A stretch of 9,232 nucleotides of DNA from CAYMST01 sp964393115 (GTDB taxonomy: Bacteria > Bacteroidota > Bacteroidia > Cytophagales > Cyclobacteriaceae), in NCBI GenBank assembly GCA_964393115.1, contig CAYMST010000195.1:1-9232 (forward strand), given 5' to 3'. This document shows, piece after piece, positions 1 to 7,579 of the stretch. Position 1 is the stretch's first letter. Each line of letters starts with the position of its first letter. The notes under the pieces were generated by a model. It did not search any database. It saw only the letters and a program-made list of their open reading frames with translations, and was not told where the DNA came from. A program made the translations under genes and the position numbers.

Positions 1-3000
1 GTATGGACGGCTACTGAAGGGTTTAGAAATACAGATGACATGTATGTCTGGGATAGAGGAAACGGTACTACTTGGTTAGTTGCCTCGACAGAAATTAACT
101 CTACACACTCTGTTTATATCAATATGAATCCGGATAGCTCGGCATGGAATGATGATTCAGAATGGGTAAATACTGGATTTGACGTAGACTTCTCATTGTC
201 ACTTAGACCGGAAAAATGGATCGAGCCAGACGAGCCAATTACAATAGCTGGTATGGCTGCTCAAGACGATTACCTGATCCTTTGTACGATGGTTGCGAAT
301 CACAAAAAAGGATTAGGAAGCTTCATTGGAAAAGTACAAGAAGACTCTTCGATAGTTTGGCAGGACTGGTCATATGGCCCAGCAAACAACTGGTCAATCA
401 TTCACGCTACGACGCTTCAAGCGCGCATTCAAAAAGAAGATGAAGGTTACTACTACTATGTCGCTACCGCTGGAACAGGTCCTTGGAGAAGAAAGCTTCC
501 AGAGCCAAGCGAAGGATGTTCCATCACGTTATCTGAAGCATCACATACCTTTTCTTTTGATGTAGACACATTCGATATTGACATTAGTTCCGGAGAGGCT
601 TTCACCGTTTCTGACAACAAAGATTTTATTACCACCATTCTTCAAGGTGATACACTTATAAGGGTTGCTGTAGATCAAAATAAAACTGGCATCCTCAGAC
701 ATGGATTAGTGAGCATAATTGGTTGTGAAACGAAATCAATTTCTATCTCCCAAAAGGCGGAATTAGATGGTGGGCTCGAAGACTTTAGTGGATTACCAGC
801 CCTTGCAGCATGGCAAACAGGTACGTATAGCGGGAATCACAATATCGATTGGGATTACTTCTGGGTTGCACGATCTGCGGTAATAGATGGTAATACGTTA
901 AAACTACGAGAAGTATTTAATGGAGATTCAGCCTATTTCAAAGGCGAGTTCGATGGTGGACTAACGTCACTATCACTTATTGCGAAAGCTACTGATGATA
1001 CCGAGCCTGGTGAGTTAACCATCGTAATTAATGACTCTACTGTTGGAAACTTTACGTTAGATGAAAACAATGATACCTTATCGTTTACTGGTTTGGATAT
1101 TCAAGGAAATGTTAGATTAGAATTCATCTCCTCACTTCCACAGCCCATTCATATCGATAATATCACATGGGAAGGTGATGAGCCAACGTATGAATTAAAG
1201 GTCAATAATGCTGGTGAAAGTGGTTATTACAAGGCCGATGAATTAATTTCAATAACAGCATCAGAAGACTCGACTGGTTACTTTTTTGATAGATGGACAG
1301 GTAATTTGAACTTCACCGATAGTTCAGAGACCGCAACAATAGAGGTCACAATGCCAGAACGTTTTGTAGAAATAACAGCTTCTTATCTCACAGATGATGA
1401 AGCGGCTGCAAAAGAGATCTCATCTTTTGAAATTACGAGCCTAAGTGCTACTGGAACAATTGATAGTGTTGCAGGAACCATTACGCTTGACGTTCCGGTT
1501 GGCACCGACAGATCTGCTTTGAAGCCTACGATAGTTATCTCGGATAGAGCTACTGTATCTCCTGCTTCAGGCGTTATCCAAGATTTGAGTTCTAATTTCG
1601 ATTACACGGTAACAGCAAGAGACGGAACGACAAAAACATTTACTGTTTCATTCAATGAAATTGCCAGTACGGAGAAAGAAATCCTTACATTCGATATCGG
1701 TGGTACAACCGGTGTAGTCGACGCTGGTGCAGCGACGGTAACTCTTGATATGCCTGTGGGTACCAATGCTTCATCGCTTACACCTACGATAACGTTATCT
1801 GCCTCTGCAACAGTTTCTCCAAACTCGGGCGTGGCACAAGATTTTACATCCGATGTGGTCTACACCGTGACGGCACAAGATATGTCCACAAAAGATTTCA
1901 CGGTTACCGTTAACGTTCCAGTTGCACCAGATCCAAACGTAAGTACTCCTTTTGTACCAGAAGACTTCTTAAACGGTAGTTGTACGGGTGGTAAGCAAAT
2001 CAGTGCTTTCACATGTTTCCACAATGCAGATGTAGAAGGAGAAGGTACAGTAGAAACCTCTTCGGGTTCTTCGGGTTACGACAGCGCTTCTGGAAGTTAC
2101 AATGTATTCATCGACACTGATGACGAGTATCTACAATTCAATAACATTGATTTGTCCTCATTTACCATTCCGCTTATAAGTCTAGGTGCTAGGAAAAATA
2201 ACACTAGTGAAAATGGTAGCACCTTAGCGATAGAATATACCACTGATGGATCTTCATGGACAGCACTACCATCACCTACGCTTCCGACAGGCTCGGGTAC
2301 AGCTACTTGGCATTATGCGGATAGCATTACCGGGTTACCAAACTCCAATGCAGTGCATCTTAGATTCCGAAGAACCGGAACAACGAAGTGGAGAATAGAC
2401 GATATCGTTATCTTCGAAGGTGATCCACCAGCATCAACTGGTAAGGCGATTACTTCATTTGAATTTACAGCTCTTAGCTCTGTTGGAGTTATCGATGAGG
2501 GGGCTAAAACAGTAGCTATTGAGGTACCTACAGGTACTGATGTCACCGACTTAACACCTACAATAGGTGTCTCGGCAGAGGCGACTGTATCACCTAATAG
2601 TGGTGTTTCTCAAGACTTCACAAATCCAGTGACATACACGGTTACGGCAGAAGACGCATCTACTCAGAACTATACCATTACCGTCACGCAAGTAGCAAGT
2701 AGTCTGAAAGATGTCTTGACATTTGGAATTGGAGCTGTAGATGGTACAGTTGATGCCGGCGCGGGAACGGTGAGTATTACGATGCCGGAAGGAACTGACG
2801 TGACAGATCTGACTCCTACCATTACAATCTCTGCAAATGCCACTATATCTCCTAATACTGGCGTCTCACAAGATTTTACAAACCCAGTCACATATACTGT
2901 AACTGCCCAAGATGCTAGTACCAAAGACTTCACGGTTACAGTTACCGTAGAGTCTGCTGTCTCTACTGCTACATTTGTTAAAGAAGCCTTTAATAACGGC

Positions 3001-5499
3001 GGTTGTGGTGGTGCAGCAGTATCTTCTTTCGCTTGCTATAACAACACAGAGGTCGCAGTTTCAGGACAAGGATCAGTTCAAAGTACTGCCTCTTCTTCTG
3101 GTTATGCTGACGCATCCGGTGCGTTACACGTGTTCCTTGGTAATTCTGGTGACTACATTCAGTTTGACAACATAGACGCATCTGGATTGACAAACCCGAC
3201 CTTAAGCTTCGGTGTCCGTAAAAATCAGAAGACTGAAAACGGTAGCGGATTGAGCGTCGAGTACAGTACTGATGGAGGTTCTAACTGGACAGCTTTAACA
3301 GTTACTTTGGCTACGGGAGATGGTACTAATCAAGTATGGTACCTGATTGAAAGTTTATCTCTTCCTGCGTTTGACGGATTGAGTGTTCGCTTTACTAGAG
3401 CAACCACCACAAAGTGGAGAATTGATGATATTAATATCACTGGTGAGTCAGCGGGTGGTTCTGGTACTACTCCTGCTGCTGGATCTATTGTGATCAATGA
3501 AGTAATGAGTACACCTAGCGCAGTAGTTGATGCTATGGGTGAGTACTTCGAGATCTACAACACGACAGATGATGCCATTCCAATGATTGGATGGGAAATA
3601 AAAGATGTAGATGGTAATACGCATACAATTGACGAATCAGTTTCTATTGCAGGAAAGTCGTTCTTTGTCTTTGGTAAAAATGACAACCAAGGCATGAACG
3701 GTGGTGTAGATGTAGGCCATGTCTACAGTGACGTAACGCTGAATAACGAAGGTGAAATTGTTATCAGTCATGACGGTACTATCATTGATAGTGCTGTATA
3801 CCGTCCTTCTGTTGCTGGTGTAGCTGTAGAGTTAGCAAACCCTGGCTTAGATAACAGTGATACAATCAATTGGATCTCTACCGACAGTACTTTCGGATCA
3901 GGTGATACCGGTAGTCCAGGTAGCAAAAACCATAGACTATCCGCTGTTTGGGATGGTTCCGACTGGTTAGATGGTATTCTTCCTTGGGATACACTTGGTG
4001 CCTTTATCAATGGTAACTACAGCTTTAGTGCTGATGGTGCTTTCAAGACACGTGACTTAATCGTAACTCCTGGTGACACACTCATTGCTGATAACGATAC
4101 TGCTCTGATTGTTGGTGGAGATGTATTTAGTTACGGTAAAGTTTCCATCGAATCAGGTGCTTCATTGGTAACTCATGGTTCACAATCATGGTCAGGTACT
4201 CCGGCTCGTATCAAACGATCTACCCGATATGCACAACGCTACAGTTTCGTTGGATCTCCTGTGAAAGCCAATGCTAATATGGTGGGAAGCGTACTAGGTG
4301 GTCCTGTTTACCAATACAATGAAGCAGTAGACTACAGTAATAATGAAGGATTAGACAGATGGGAAGATGCTTCTTCGGAAATGCTGATCCCTGGAAGAGG
4401 CTATGCACAAGCGAATAGAAAGGATATCGTTTTTGAAGGAATTCCGAATACCGGTTCTGTAACATATAAGGGTACATTTACCGCTCGGGATTCTGCTTCA
4501 GACGGTTGGAATATCGTGGCTAACCCATATCCAGCTCCTATTGCGATTGGGCCGTTTTTAGCTAATAACATGAGTATATATGGAACCATATATATATGGG
4601 ATGACTTTGGGTCAAATGTGTCTCGTGGTAATAATAATGACTACGTAAGTGTCAACTCACTCGGTACAACAGGTGCTGGAAGTAGAGCAGGAAGTGGTGC
4701 AAGCAGATGGAATGGTCACTTACTAAGTGGTCAAGGTTTCTTCGTGAAAGTATTAGCGAACACAGACTCTACTATTTACTTCCATGAAGGTATGAGAGCG
4801 AAGACTAAAAAGAACAGAGATGCTAACTTCTTCAGAGAAAGCACTAGTGTTAGAAAGGTCAAGCTTTCAATTAGTAACGCTTCAAGTTATAATGAAGCAC
4901 TTATAGGGCTTGTTGATGACGCTACCGCTGGTGTGGATCGCCTGTACGATGCGCCTTTGTTCCCTGCTGCAGATCAGTTGGCAATCTACTCTTATATCAA
5001 TGATGGTAAATACGTTATTCAAGGTCTAGATCAAGACTCACGTGTTGTATCTTTAGGTGTGGATATTCCAGAACACGGTGAGTATCAGATTAGCATTGAA
5101 GACATCGAAGGATTCTCTAAAGGTGATGATATCGTACTTATAGACAAGCAACTAGACATCAGTCATTCATTGACTGAGTCCGGAGCATACAGTTTCGAAA
5201 GTGGAATTTCTAATGCTGATTCAAGATTTGAAATTCGTATCAATGGCGAGATTAACAATACTTCTTTAAGTTTCGCTGGTGAAGATTTCAAGGTTAATAA
5301 ATCGGGTATATTTATTGATAGATCTTCACTTCAGCAATCAGCCACTTACGATGTAATGATTACAGACTTAGCGGGAAGAAAGTTGTTTAACAACACTGTT
5401 AAGCTCAATGAAACTGCTCATATCTCTTACAACTTTAACAGTTCTCAGCCATACATTGTATCGGTGAATGGAGTCGTTAAGAAAGTTGTCATCAAATAA
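1..5499 (+). CDS. Giant multidomain T9SS-secreted surface protein (5' partial)
   Basis: The reading frame is open from base 1, so the Met at 40 is probably internal and the gene starts upstream; about 1832 residues are visible. Domains by nucleotide position: 1-510, probable end of a beta-propeller, closing with YYVATAGTGPWRRKL, like the last blade of BNR/sortilin-type propellers; 517-762, BACON-like beta-sandwich ending in SISISQKA; 775-1182, jelly-roll-like (choice-of-anchor type) module; 1183-1404, InlB B-repeat-like domain with FFDRWTGNL; 1411-3450, two copies of a DUF5018/DUF5018/jelly-roll-like unit; 3481-3930, lamin-tail domain beginning SIVINEVMSTPS; 3931-5250, beta-rich stalk with WNIVANPYPAP and GQGFFVKV, both usual in T9SS cargo; 5251-5496, type A sorting domain with YDVMITDLAGRKLF and PYIVSVNGVVKKVVIK. 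The sorting domain is known to direct export through the Por/T9SS channel and cell-surface anchoring or release. Carbohydrate binding, adhesion or an extracellular hydrolase are all possible. The activity cannot be named because the N-terminus is missing. Confidence 0.93.
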   Translation, partial: VWTATEGFRNTDDMYVWDRGNGTTWLVASTEINSTHSVYINMNPDSSAWNDDSEWVNTGFDVDFSLSLRPEKWIEPDEPITIAGMAAQDDYLILCTMVANHKKGLGSFIGKVQEDSSIVWQDWSYGPANNWSIIHATTLQARIQKEDEGYYYYVATAGTGPWRRKLPEPSEGCSITLSEASHTFSFDVDTFDIDISSGEAFTVSDNKDFITTILQGDTLIRVAVDQNKTGILRHGLVSIIGCETKSISISQKAELDGGLEDFSGLPALAAWQTGTYSGNHNIDWDYFWVARSAVIDGNTLKLREVFNGDSAYFKGEFDGGLTSLSLIAKATDDTEPGELTIVINDSTVGNFTLDENNDTLSFTGLDIQGNVRLEFISSLPQPIHIDNITWEGDEPTYELKVNNAGESGYYKADELISITASEDSTGYFFDRWTGNLNFTDSSETATIEVTMPERFVEITASYLTDDEAAAKEISSFEITSLSATGTIDSVAGTITLDVPVGTDRSALKPTIVISDRATVSPASGVIQDLSSNFDYTVTARDGTTKTFTVSFNEIASTEKEILTFDIGGTTGVVDAGAATVTLDMPVGTNASSLTPTITLSASATVSPNSGVAQDFTSDVVYTVTAQDMSTKDFTVTVNVPVAPDPNVSTPFVPEDFLNGSCTGGKQISAFTCFHNADVEGEGTVETSSGSSGYDSASGSYNVFIDTDDEYLQFNNIDLSSFTIPLISLGARKNNTSENGSTLAIEYTTDGSSWTALPSPTLPTGSGTATWHYADSITGLPNSNAVHLRFRRTGTTKWRIDDIVIFEGDPPASTGKAITSFEFTALSSVGVIDEGAKTVAIEVPTGTDVTDLTPTIGVSAEATVSPNSGVSQDFTNPVTYTVTAEDASTQNYTITVTQVASSLKDVLTFGIGAVDGTVDAGAGTVSITMPEGTDVTDLTPTITISANATISPNTGVSQDFTNPVTYTVTAQDASTKDFTVTVTVESAVSTATFVKEAFNNGGCGGAAVSSFACYNNTEVAVSGQGSVQSTASSSGYADASGALHVFLGNSGDYIQFDNIDASGLTNPTLSFGVRKNQKTENGSGLSVEYSTDGGSNWTALTVTLATGDGTNQVWYLIESLSLPAFDGLSVRFTRATTTKWRIDDINITGESAGGSGTTPAAGSIVINEVMSTPSAVVDAMGEYFEIYNTTDDAIPMIGWEIKDVDGNTHTIDESVSIAGKSFFVFGKNDNQGMNGGVDVGHVYSDVTLNNEGEIVISHDGTIIDSAVYRPSVAGVAVELANPGLDNSDTINWISTDSTFGSGDTGSPGSKNHRLSAVWDGSDWLDGILPWDTLGAFINGNYSFSADGAFKTRDLIVTPGDTLIADNDTALIVGGDVFSYGKVSIESGASLVTHGSQSWSGTPARIKRSTRYAQRYSFVGSPVKANANMVGSVLGGPVYQYNEAVDYSNNEGLDRWEDASSEMLIPGRGYAQANRKDIVFEGIPNTGSVTYKGTFTARDSASDGWNIVANPYPAPIAIGPFLANNMSIYGTIYIWDDFGSNVSRGNNNDYVSVNSLGTTGAGSRAGSGASRWNGHLLSGQGFFVKVLANTDSTIYFHEGMRAKTKKNRDANFFRESTSVRKVKLSISNASSYNEALIGLVDDATAGVDRLYDAPLFPAADQLAIYSYINDGKYVIQGLDQDSRVVSLGVDIPEHGEYQISIEDIEGFSKGDDIVLIDKQLDISHSLTESGAYSFESGISNADSRFEIRINGEINNTSLSFAGEDFKVNKSGIFIDRSSLQQSATYDVMITDLAGRKLFNNTVKLNETAHISYNFNSSQPYIVSVNGVVKKVVIK
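1411..3450 (+). repeat. Tandem duplication of a three-domain coding unit (A-B-J, A'-B'-J')
   Basis: Inside the giant gene, A (1411-1668) and A' (2443-2691) share the pattern I-SFE-T-LS--G-ID at their start. B (1675-1917) and B' (2707-2949) share K-LTF-IG---G-VDAGA and end in AQD-STKDFTVTV. J (1942-2424) and J' (2962-3450) share two cysteines near the start (NGSC/FTCF and NGGC/FACY), then Y-QF(N/D)NID, ENGS-L--EY-TDG and TTKWRIDDI. Because the A/B order is kept, the ancestral duplication was of the whole unit rather than of single repeats. The A and B repeats resemble DUF5018-type Ig-like repeats (pattern P-GT---L-PTI----A--SP-SG). They are spacers or adhesive repeats at the cell surface in related proteins, though that role is inferred here. 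Confidence 0.85.
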
Positions 5500-5511
5500 A
5501 ACTGATATTTA

Positions 5512-5541
5512 TCCCAAGCCGGTATTACTATCGGCTTGGGA
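5512..5541 (+). terminator. Hairpin terminator after the giant gene
   Basis: A perfect 10-bp stem (TCCCAAGCCG at 5512-5521, CGGCTTGGGA at 5532-5541) with a 10-nt loop begins 12 nt after the TAA stop. It lacks a clear T-run on either side (AT-rich ATTAGATGG follows), so it may be a weak terminator or a 3'-end stabilising hairpin rather than a textbook intrinsic terminator. Confidence 0.7.
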
Positions 5542-5754
5542 ATTAGATGGAACCTATAAGGTAATTATACAAAAGAGTTGGTTGGTTTGAATGGGCATAT
5601 TGCTAGATATTATATCCCTTTTAAATAGGCCTTATACAATTTTTTACCTTCTAGTATAAGTCGTATTTCTGAATGAAATGCGAAGTTGTTTTGACTAATA
5701 CTCGATTTAGATAAGACTAATCACTTTGTATTAGGTTTAGTTTCAGTTTGTGTG
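5542..5754. other. Inter-terminator spacer, no convincing gene
   Basis: This AT-rich 213-bp stretch lies between two plus-strand hairpins. The only small frame of any note is ATG at 5591 to TAA at 5659, encoding a hydrophobic 22-residue peptide (MGILLDIISLL, then a charged Asn-Arg-Pro turn, then YTIFYLLV). It has no clear ribosome binding site (AGAGTTGGTTGGTTTGA precedes it) and no good TAnnTTTG element. The canonical terminator downstream suggests that either read-through from the giant gene or a short independent RNA ends there, but I cannot define a promoter. Confidence 0.4.
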
Positions 5755-5782
5755 CCCACGATTGTGAAATTGTGGGTTTTTT
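5755..5782 (+). terminator. Rho-independent terminator with T-run
   Basis: The arms CCCACGATT (5755-5763) and AATTGTGGG (5768-5776) form a 9-bp stem with one G-U pair and a GTGA loop, followed directly by six T (5777-5782). The T-run exists only on the plus strand, so it ends rightward transcription. It lies about 255 bp after the giant gene's stop, behind another hairpin, so it is either a backup terminator or the end of a short unrecognised transcript. Confidence 0.85.
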
Positions 5783-5825
5783 ATTTCTAAACGATATTAT
5801 ATAAAGTACATATTGATACATGACC

Positions 5826-5848
5826 ATTGAGCGCTTTATAGCGCCAAT
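5826..5848. repeat. GC-core stem-loop beside the large palindrome
   Basis: ATTG (5826-5829) pairs with CAAT (5845-5848), and GCGCT (5831-5835) pairs with AGCGC (5840-5844) around a TTAT loop, leaving one bulged A at 5830. It overlaps the next inverted repeat by two bases, so the two structures would compete slightly at their junction. Function unknown. Confidence 0.55.
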
Positions 5849-5883
5849 TTTGATCATTTATTCTAGCAATAAATGATCAAAAT
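5847..5883. repeat. Perfect 16-bp-arm inverted repeat
   Basis: The left arm ATTTTGATCATTTATT (5847-5862) and right arm AATAAATGATCAAAAT (5868-5883) are exact reverse complements around a CTAGC centre; each arm itself contains the palindrome TGATCA. A 16-of-16 match is very unlikely by chance in a few hundred bases, even at this AT content. There is no adjacent T-run and no GC-rich core, so it is not a standard terminator. It could be a protein-binding palindrome, a remnant of a small mobile element, or an RNA hairpin. Confidence 0.8.
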
Positions 5884-6192
5884 ATTTGTACACCAGAATA
5901 CGCTATGAATCCCAAACAAAAAGTCTTTAACCGCGAAATCCATATAACGATTCGTTTCACAATCGAATTCCGTTAAGCAAAGCCGCATACCAATAAAACA
6001 TAGTGTTATACCATTTAAACTATATAACGACGTGTATTTTGCTACTGTTTTTTTCCTTCTTCTTCGTTAAAAAGCCTTGCCTAGCTGTCCGCACCCTAGC
6101 GCTGCTAGGACTTCATTTTTTGCCTTGAAACACTGACGTAAACTAATACGCCCTTATATAGCCTAATGGTATTAATCACATAAAGAGTAAAC
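5884..6192. other. Non-coding stretch with weak secondary structures
   Basis: I see no plausible gene here on either strand. It contains a bulged hairpin at 5946-5974 (AACG+ATTCG against CGAAT+TC+CGTT), a pyrimidine-rich run at 6050-6065 and a CCTAGC repeat cluster at 6079-6109. A six-base pair, TAATAC at 6144-6149 with GTATTA at 6169-6174, lies just past the end of the leftward gene. The octamer TATAACGA occurs twice, at 5943-5950 and near 6022. No clean intrinsic terminator is visible for the minus-strand gene ending at 6193. Confidence 0.5.
6079..6109. repeat. CCTAGC direct and inverted repeat cluster
   Basis: CCTAGC occurs at 6080-6085 and 6095-6100, and its complement GCTAGG at 6104-6109. 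The latter can pair with either copy, giving a tight 3-nt-loop hairpin (6095-6109) or a wider one. GTCC (6087-6090) with GGAC (6108-6111) offers a further alternative. This patch is more GC-rich than its surroundings. On the minus strand it is followed by CAAGGC and five T, so it may serve as a non-canonical terminator for the leftward gene, or it may be a REP-like palindromic unit. Confidence 0.4.
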
Positions 6193-6648
6193 CTATCGAC
6201 CTCCCGGAAAAGCGAGTGAGCCGCTACTATAAGTTGTGCCAAAAGTGGTTGTCGCTGAATATACTTGGCTAACTGCGTCAATCACCTGTTCTTCTGACAA
6301 CTCTTTCAAAGGATGAATAAATACTGACCACAGATATCCTTCGGAAATGGCATATTTTACATCCAAGGCTGTATGAAAATTGGCTTCCATACAAGCCATA
6401 ATTTGTTCATTTGATACATTGGCAACCTCCGCAACCGGAGAGATAATACGCATACGGTTATGGGTTTCGTCGGTGAGACAGATAAAAGGTAAGCCTCCTA
6501 TTTCAAGTCGCCATTGACCTGGCTGTCCTTCCATATTATTGCTGCTCACTTTCTTGAGAATCTTCTGTAGTTTTTTGTTGTCCATATCCTGAGCAAGAAG
6601 TGATGATGAAATGCCTAGTAAACAAAGGAATAAAGTAACTCTTATCAT
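6193..6648 (-). CDS. Small exported protein, YbjN/type III chaperone-like fold (putative)
   Basis: The product is 151 residues. Residues 1-20 form a typical signal peptide (MIRVT, hydrophobic core, SSLLAQ), so the protein is probably periplasmic or secreted. The mature part begins with a short lysine-rich helix (24-34). It continues with a strand-rich domain containing WRLEIGGLPFICLTD (46-60), NRMRIISPV (64-72), a helix with MEANFHTALDVKYAI (87-101), LWSVFIHPL (106-114), a second helix (117-131), and a conserved-looking TTYSSGSLAF tail (138-147). This order and the motifs resemble the YbjN/CesT chaperone-like superfamily, known mostly as cytoplasmic peptide-binding proteins; the signal peptide makes this an exported variant. 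No catalytic residues are evident. It stands alone, about 200 bp after the OmpA-type gene and separated from it by a terminator. No strong promoter is seen; the nearest -7-like sequence is GACCTTTG (one mismatch) at 6670-6663. Fold assignment is from motif memory only. Confidence 0.85.
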   Translation of the reverse strand: MIRVTLFLCLLGISSSLLAQDMDNKKLQKILKKVSSNNMEGQPGQWRLEIGGLPFICLTDETHNRMRIISPVAEVANVSNEQIMACMEANFHTALDVKYAISEGYLWSVFIHPLKELSEEQVIDAVSQVYSATTTFGTTYSSGSLAFPGGR

Positions 6649-6785
6649 AGTATAATTTTTAGCAAAGGTCTTGGAAATAATTGAGTTAAAAAATGTACAC
6701 TTATGTTAAGTAGGTATTTGTCTGATTTACGTCACAATGATTCACCCTTTAGCTAATACTGTAAAATCATATTTTACCTCTATTC

Positions 6786-6817
6786 AAAAAAATAGGGCTG
6801 TAAAAACTACAGCCCTA
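6786..6817 (-). terminator. Strong intrinsic terminator of the OmpA-family gene
   Basis: TAGGGCTGTA (6793-6802) and TACAGCCCTA (6808-6817) form a perfect 10-bp stem with a 5-nt loop. Read on the minus strand it is followed by seven T (plus-strand A-run 6786-6792). It starts 29 nt past the OmpA-family stop codon and precedes the next minus-strand gene, so that gene needs its own promoter. Confidence 0.93.
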
Positions 6818-6846
6818 CTCCTATCGACAAAATGGTTTAAGACAGA

Positions 6847-7377
6847 TTATTTCACCTTAAACTCAACTCTTCTATTTTTCTTTCTTCCTTCAGCCGTATC
6901 ATTTCCAGCAATTGGCTGCTTATCACCAAAACCATCGAAAGATAGTCTTCCACTCTCAACACCATGATCAACCAAATATTGATACGCACTCTTCGCACGA
7001 TCCTTAGACAGCGTTAAGTTGCTATCTGAATTTCCAGTATTATCTGTATGACCTTCAATTGACAAATCATATTCCGGATGCTTCTTAAGCGCTCCTGCAA
7101 GGATGTCTAATATTTGGTAAGAAGAACCTTCTAACTCAGCACTTCCTGTTTTGAATCGGATGTCTTTAGTCACCTTCTCTAAGATACTCTTCGTTTCCTC
7201 ATCAACTACAACGGCTTTAGGTGCTTCTTCCATGCACTCCTTAGTTCCAGCAACAGCATACCCATCACCAGATACTCTAACAGGCATACCACCAGCAATT
7301 ACCACGTTACATGGTGCCTGCGCTTGTGCAAATTGAACCGATACAACTACTCCTACAATTAGTATTAATTTTTTCAT
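6847..7377 (-). CDS. OmpA-family peptidoglycan-binding envelope protein
   Basis: The product is 176 residues. An N-terminal signal peptide (MKKLILIVGVVVSVQFAQAQA) is followed by a short, uncharacterised segment (about 22-65) with two cysteines (23 and 48) that could form a disulfide. Cys23 is not in a lipobox, so lipoprotein anchoring is unlikely. The C-terminal OmpA-like domain spans about residues 66-176: IRFKTGSAEL (73-82), IEGHTDNTG (107-115) including the Asp that in this family contacts diaminopimelate, SKDRAKSAYQYL (124-135), and KNRRVEFKVK (167-176) with the conserved Arg of the ligand site. The family tethers outer membrane or periplasmic complexes to the cell wall. There is no beta-barrel here, so it is a soluble or accessory member rather than a porin. 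It is followed by a strong terminator and has 202 bp upstream with its own, unclear, promoter; no perfect TAnnTTTG is found there. That upstream gap also contains a 7-bp inverted repeat, TTAAACG (7492-7498) with CGTTTAA (7508-7514). Confidence 0.95.
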   Translation of the reverse strand: MKKLILIVGVVVSVQFAQAQAPCNVVIAGGMPVRVSGDGYAVAGTKECMEEAPKAVVVDEETKSILEKVTKDIRFKTGSAELEGSSYQILDILAGALKKHPEYDLSIEGHTDNTGNSDSNLTLSKDRAKSAYQYLVDHGVESGRLSFDGFGDKQPIAGNDTAEGRKKNRRVEFKVK

Positions 7378-7579
7378 GTTATGTGTTTTTGAAAACTGTT
7401 GGACTAAAATAAGCTCTATTATGATACTAAATTATATTTATCCGTCGTGAAATTTAAAAAATCATCGTTTAGTAGTGGAAAGTAGCCGATATTAAACGTT
7501 TGATCCTCGTTTAACCTTGCTTCTTGCTTGTTCTACTATGTAAACGTTAACTCAACTTGCCTTTTAAGGCCTCTCAGAT

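Noticed and set aside
2313..2933. Minus-strand frames of 77 and 87 codons inside the giant gene.
   Set aside because: They are antisense to conserved Ig-like repeats, have no promoter or start signals, and arise from the repeat codon pattern.
5691..5728. TTGAC at 5691 and TCACTTTG at 5721 as a promoter for a short RNA ending at 5782.
   Set aside because: The -7 candidate has a mismatch in the TA pair and the spacing (27 nt) is too long for the Bacteroidota consensus.
5901..6050. Possible integron attC-like site, from GTTAAGC near 5972 and CTTTAAC near 5926.
   Set aside because: GTTAAGC fits GTTRRRY, but no RYYYAAC partner with matching arms is present and no integrase or cassette structure is visible.
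6737..6967. Plus-strand 76-codon frame between and over the OmpA-family gene.
   Set aside because: It spans a strong minus-strand terminator and the antisense of the conserved OmpA domain, so it is a shadow frame.
7492..7514. TTAAACG/CGTTTAA inverted repeat as an operator or terminator.
   Set aside because: It is short and AT-rich, has no T-run and has no clear position relative to a promoter; chance is a reasonable explanation.
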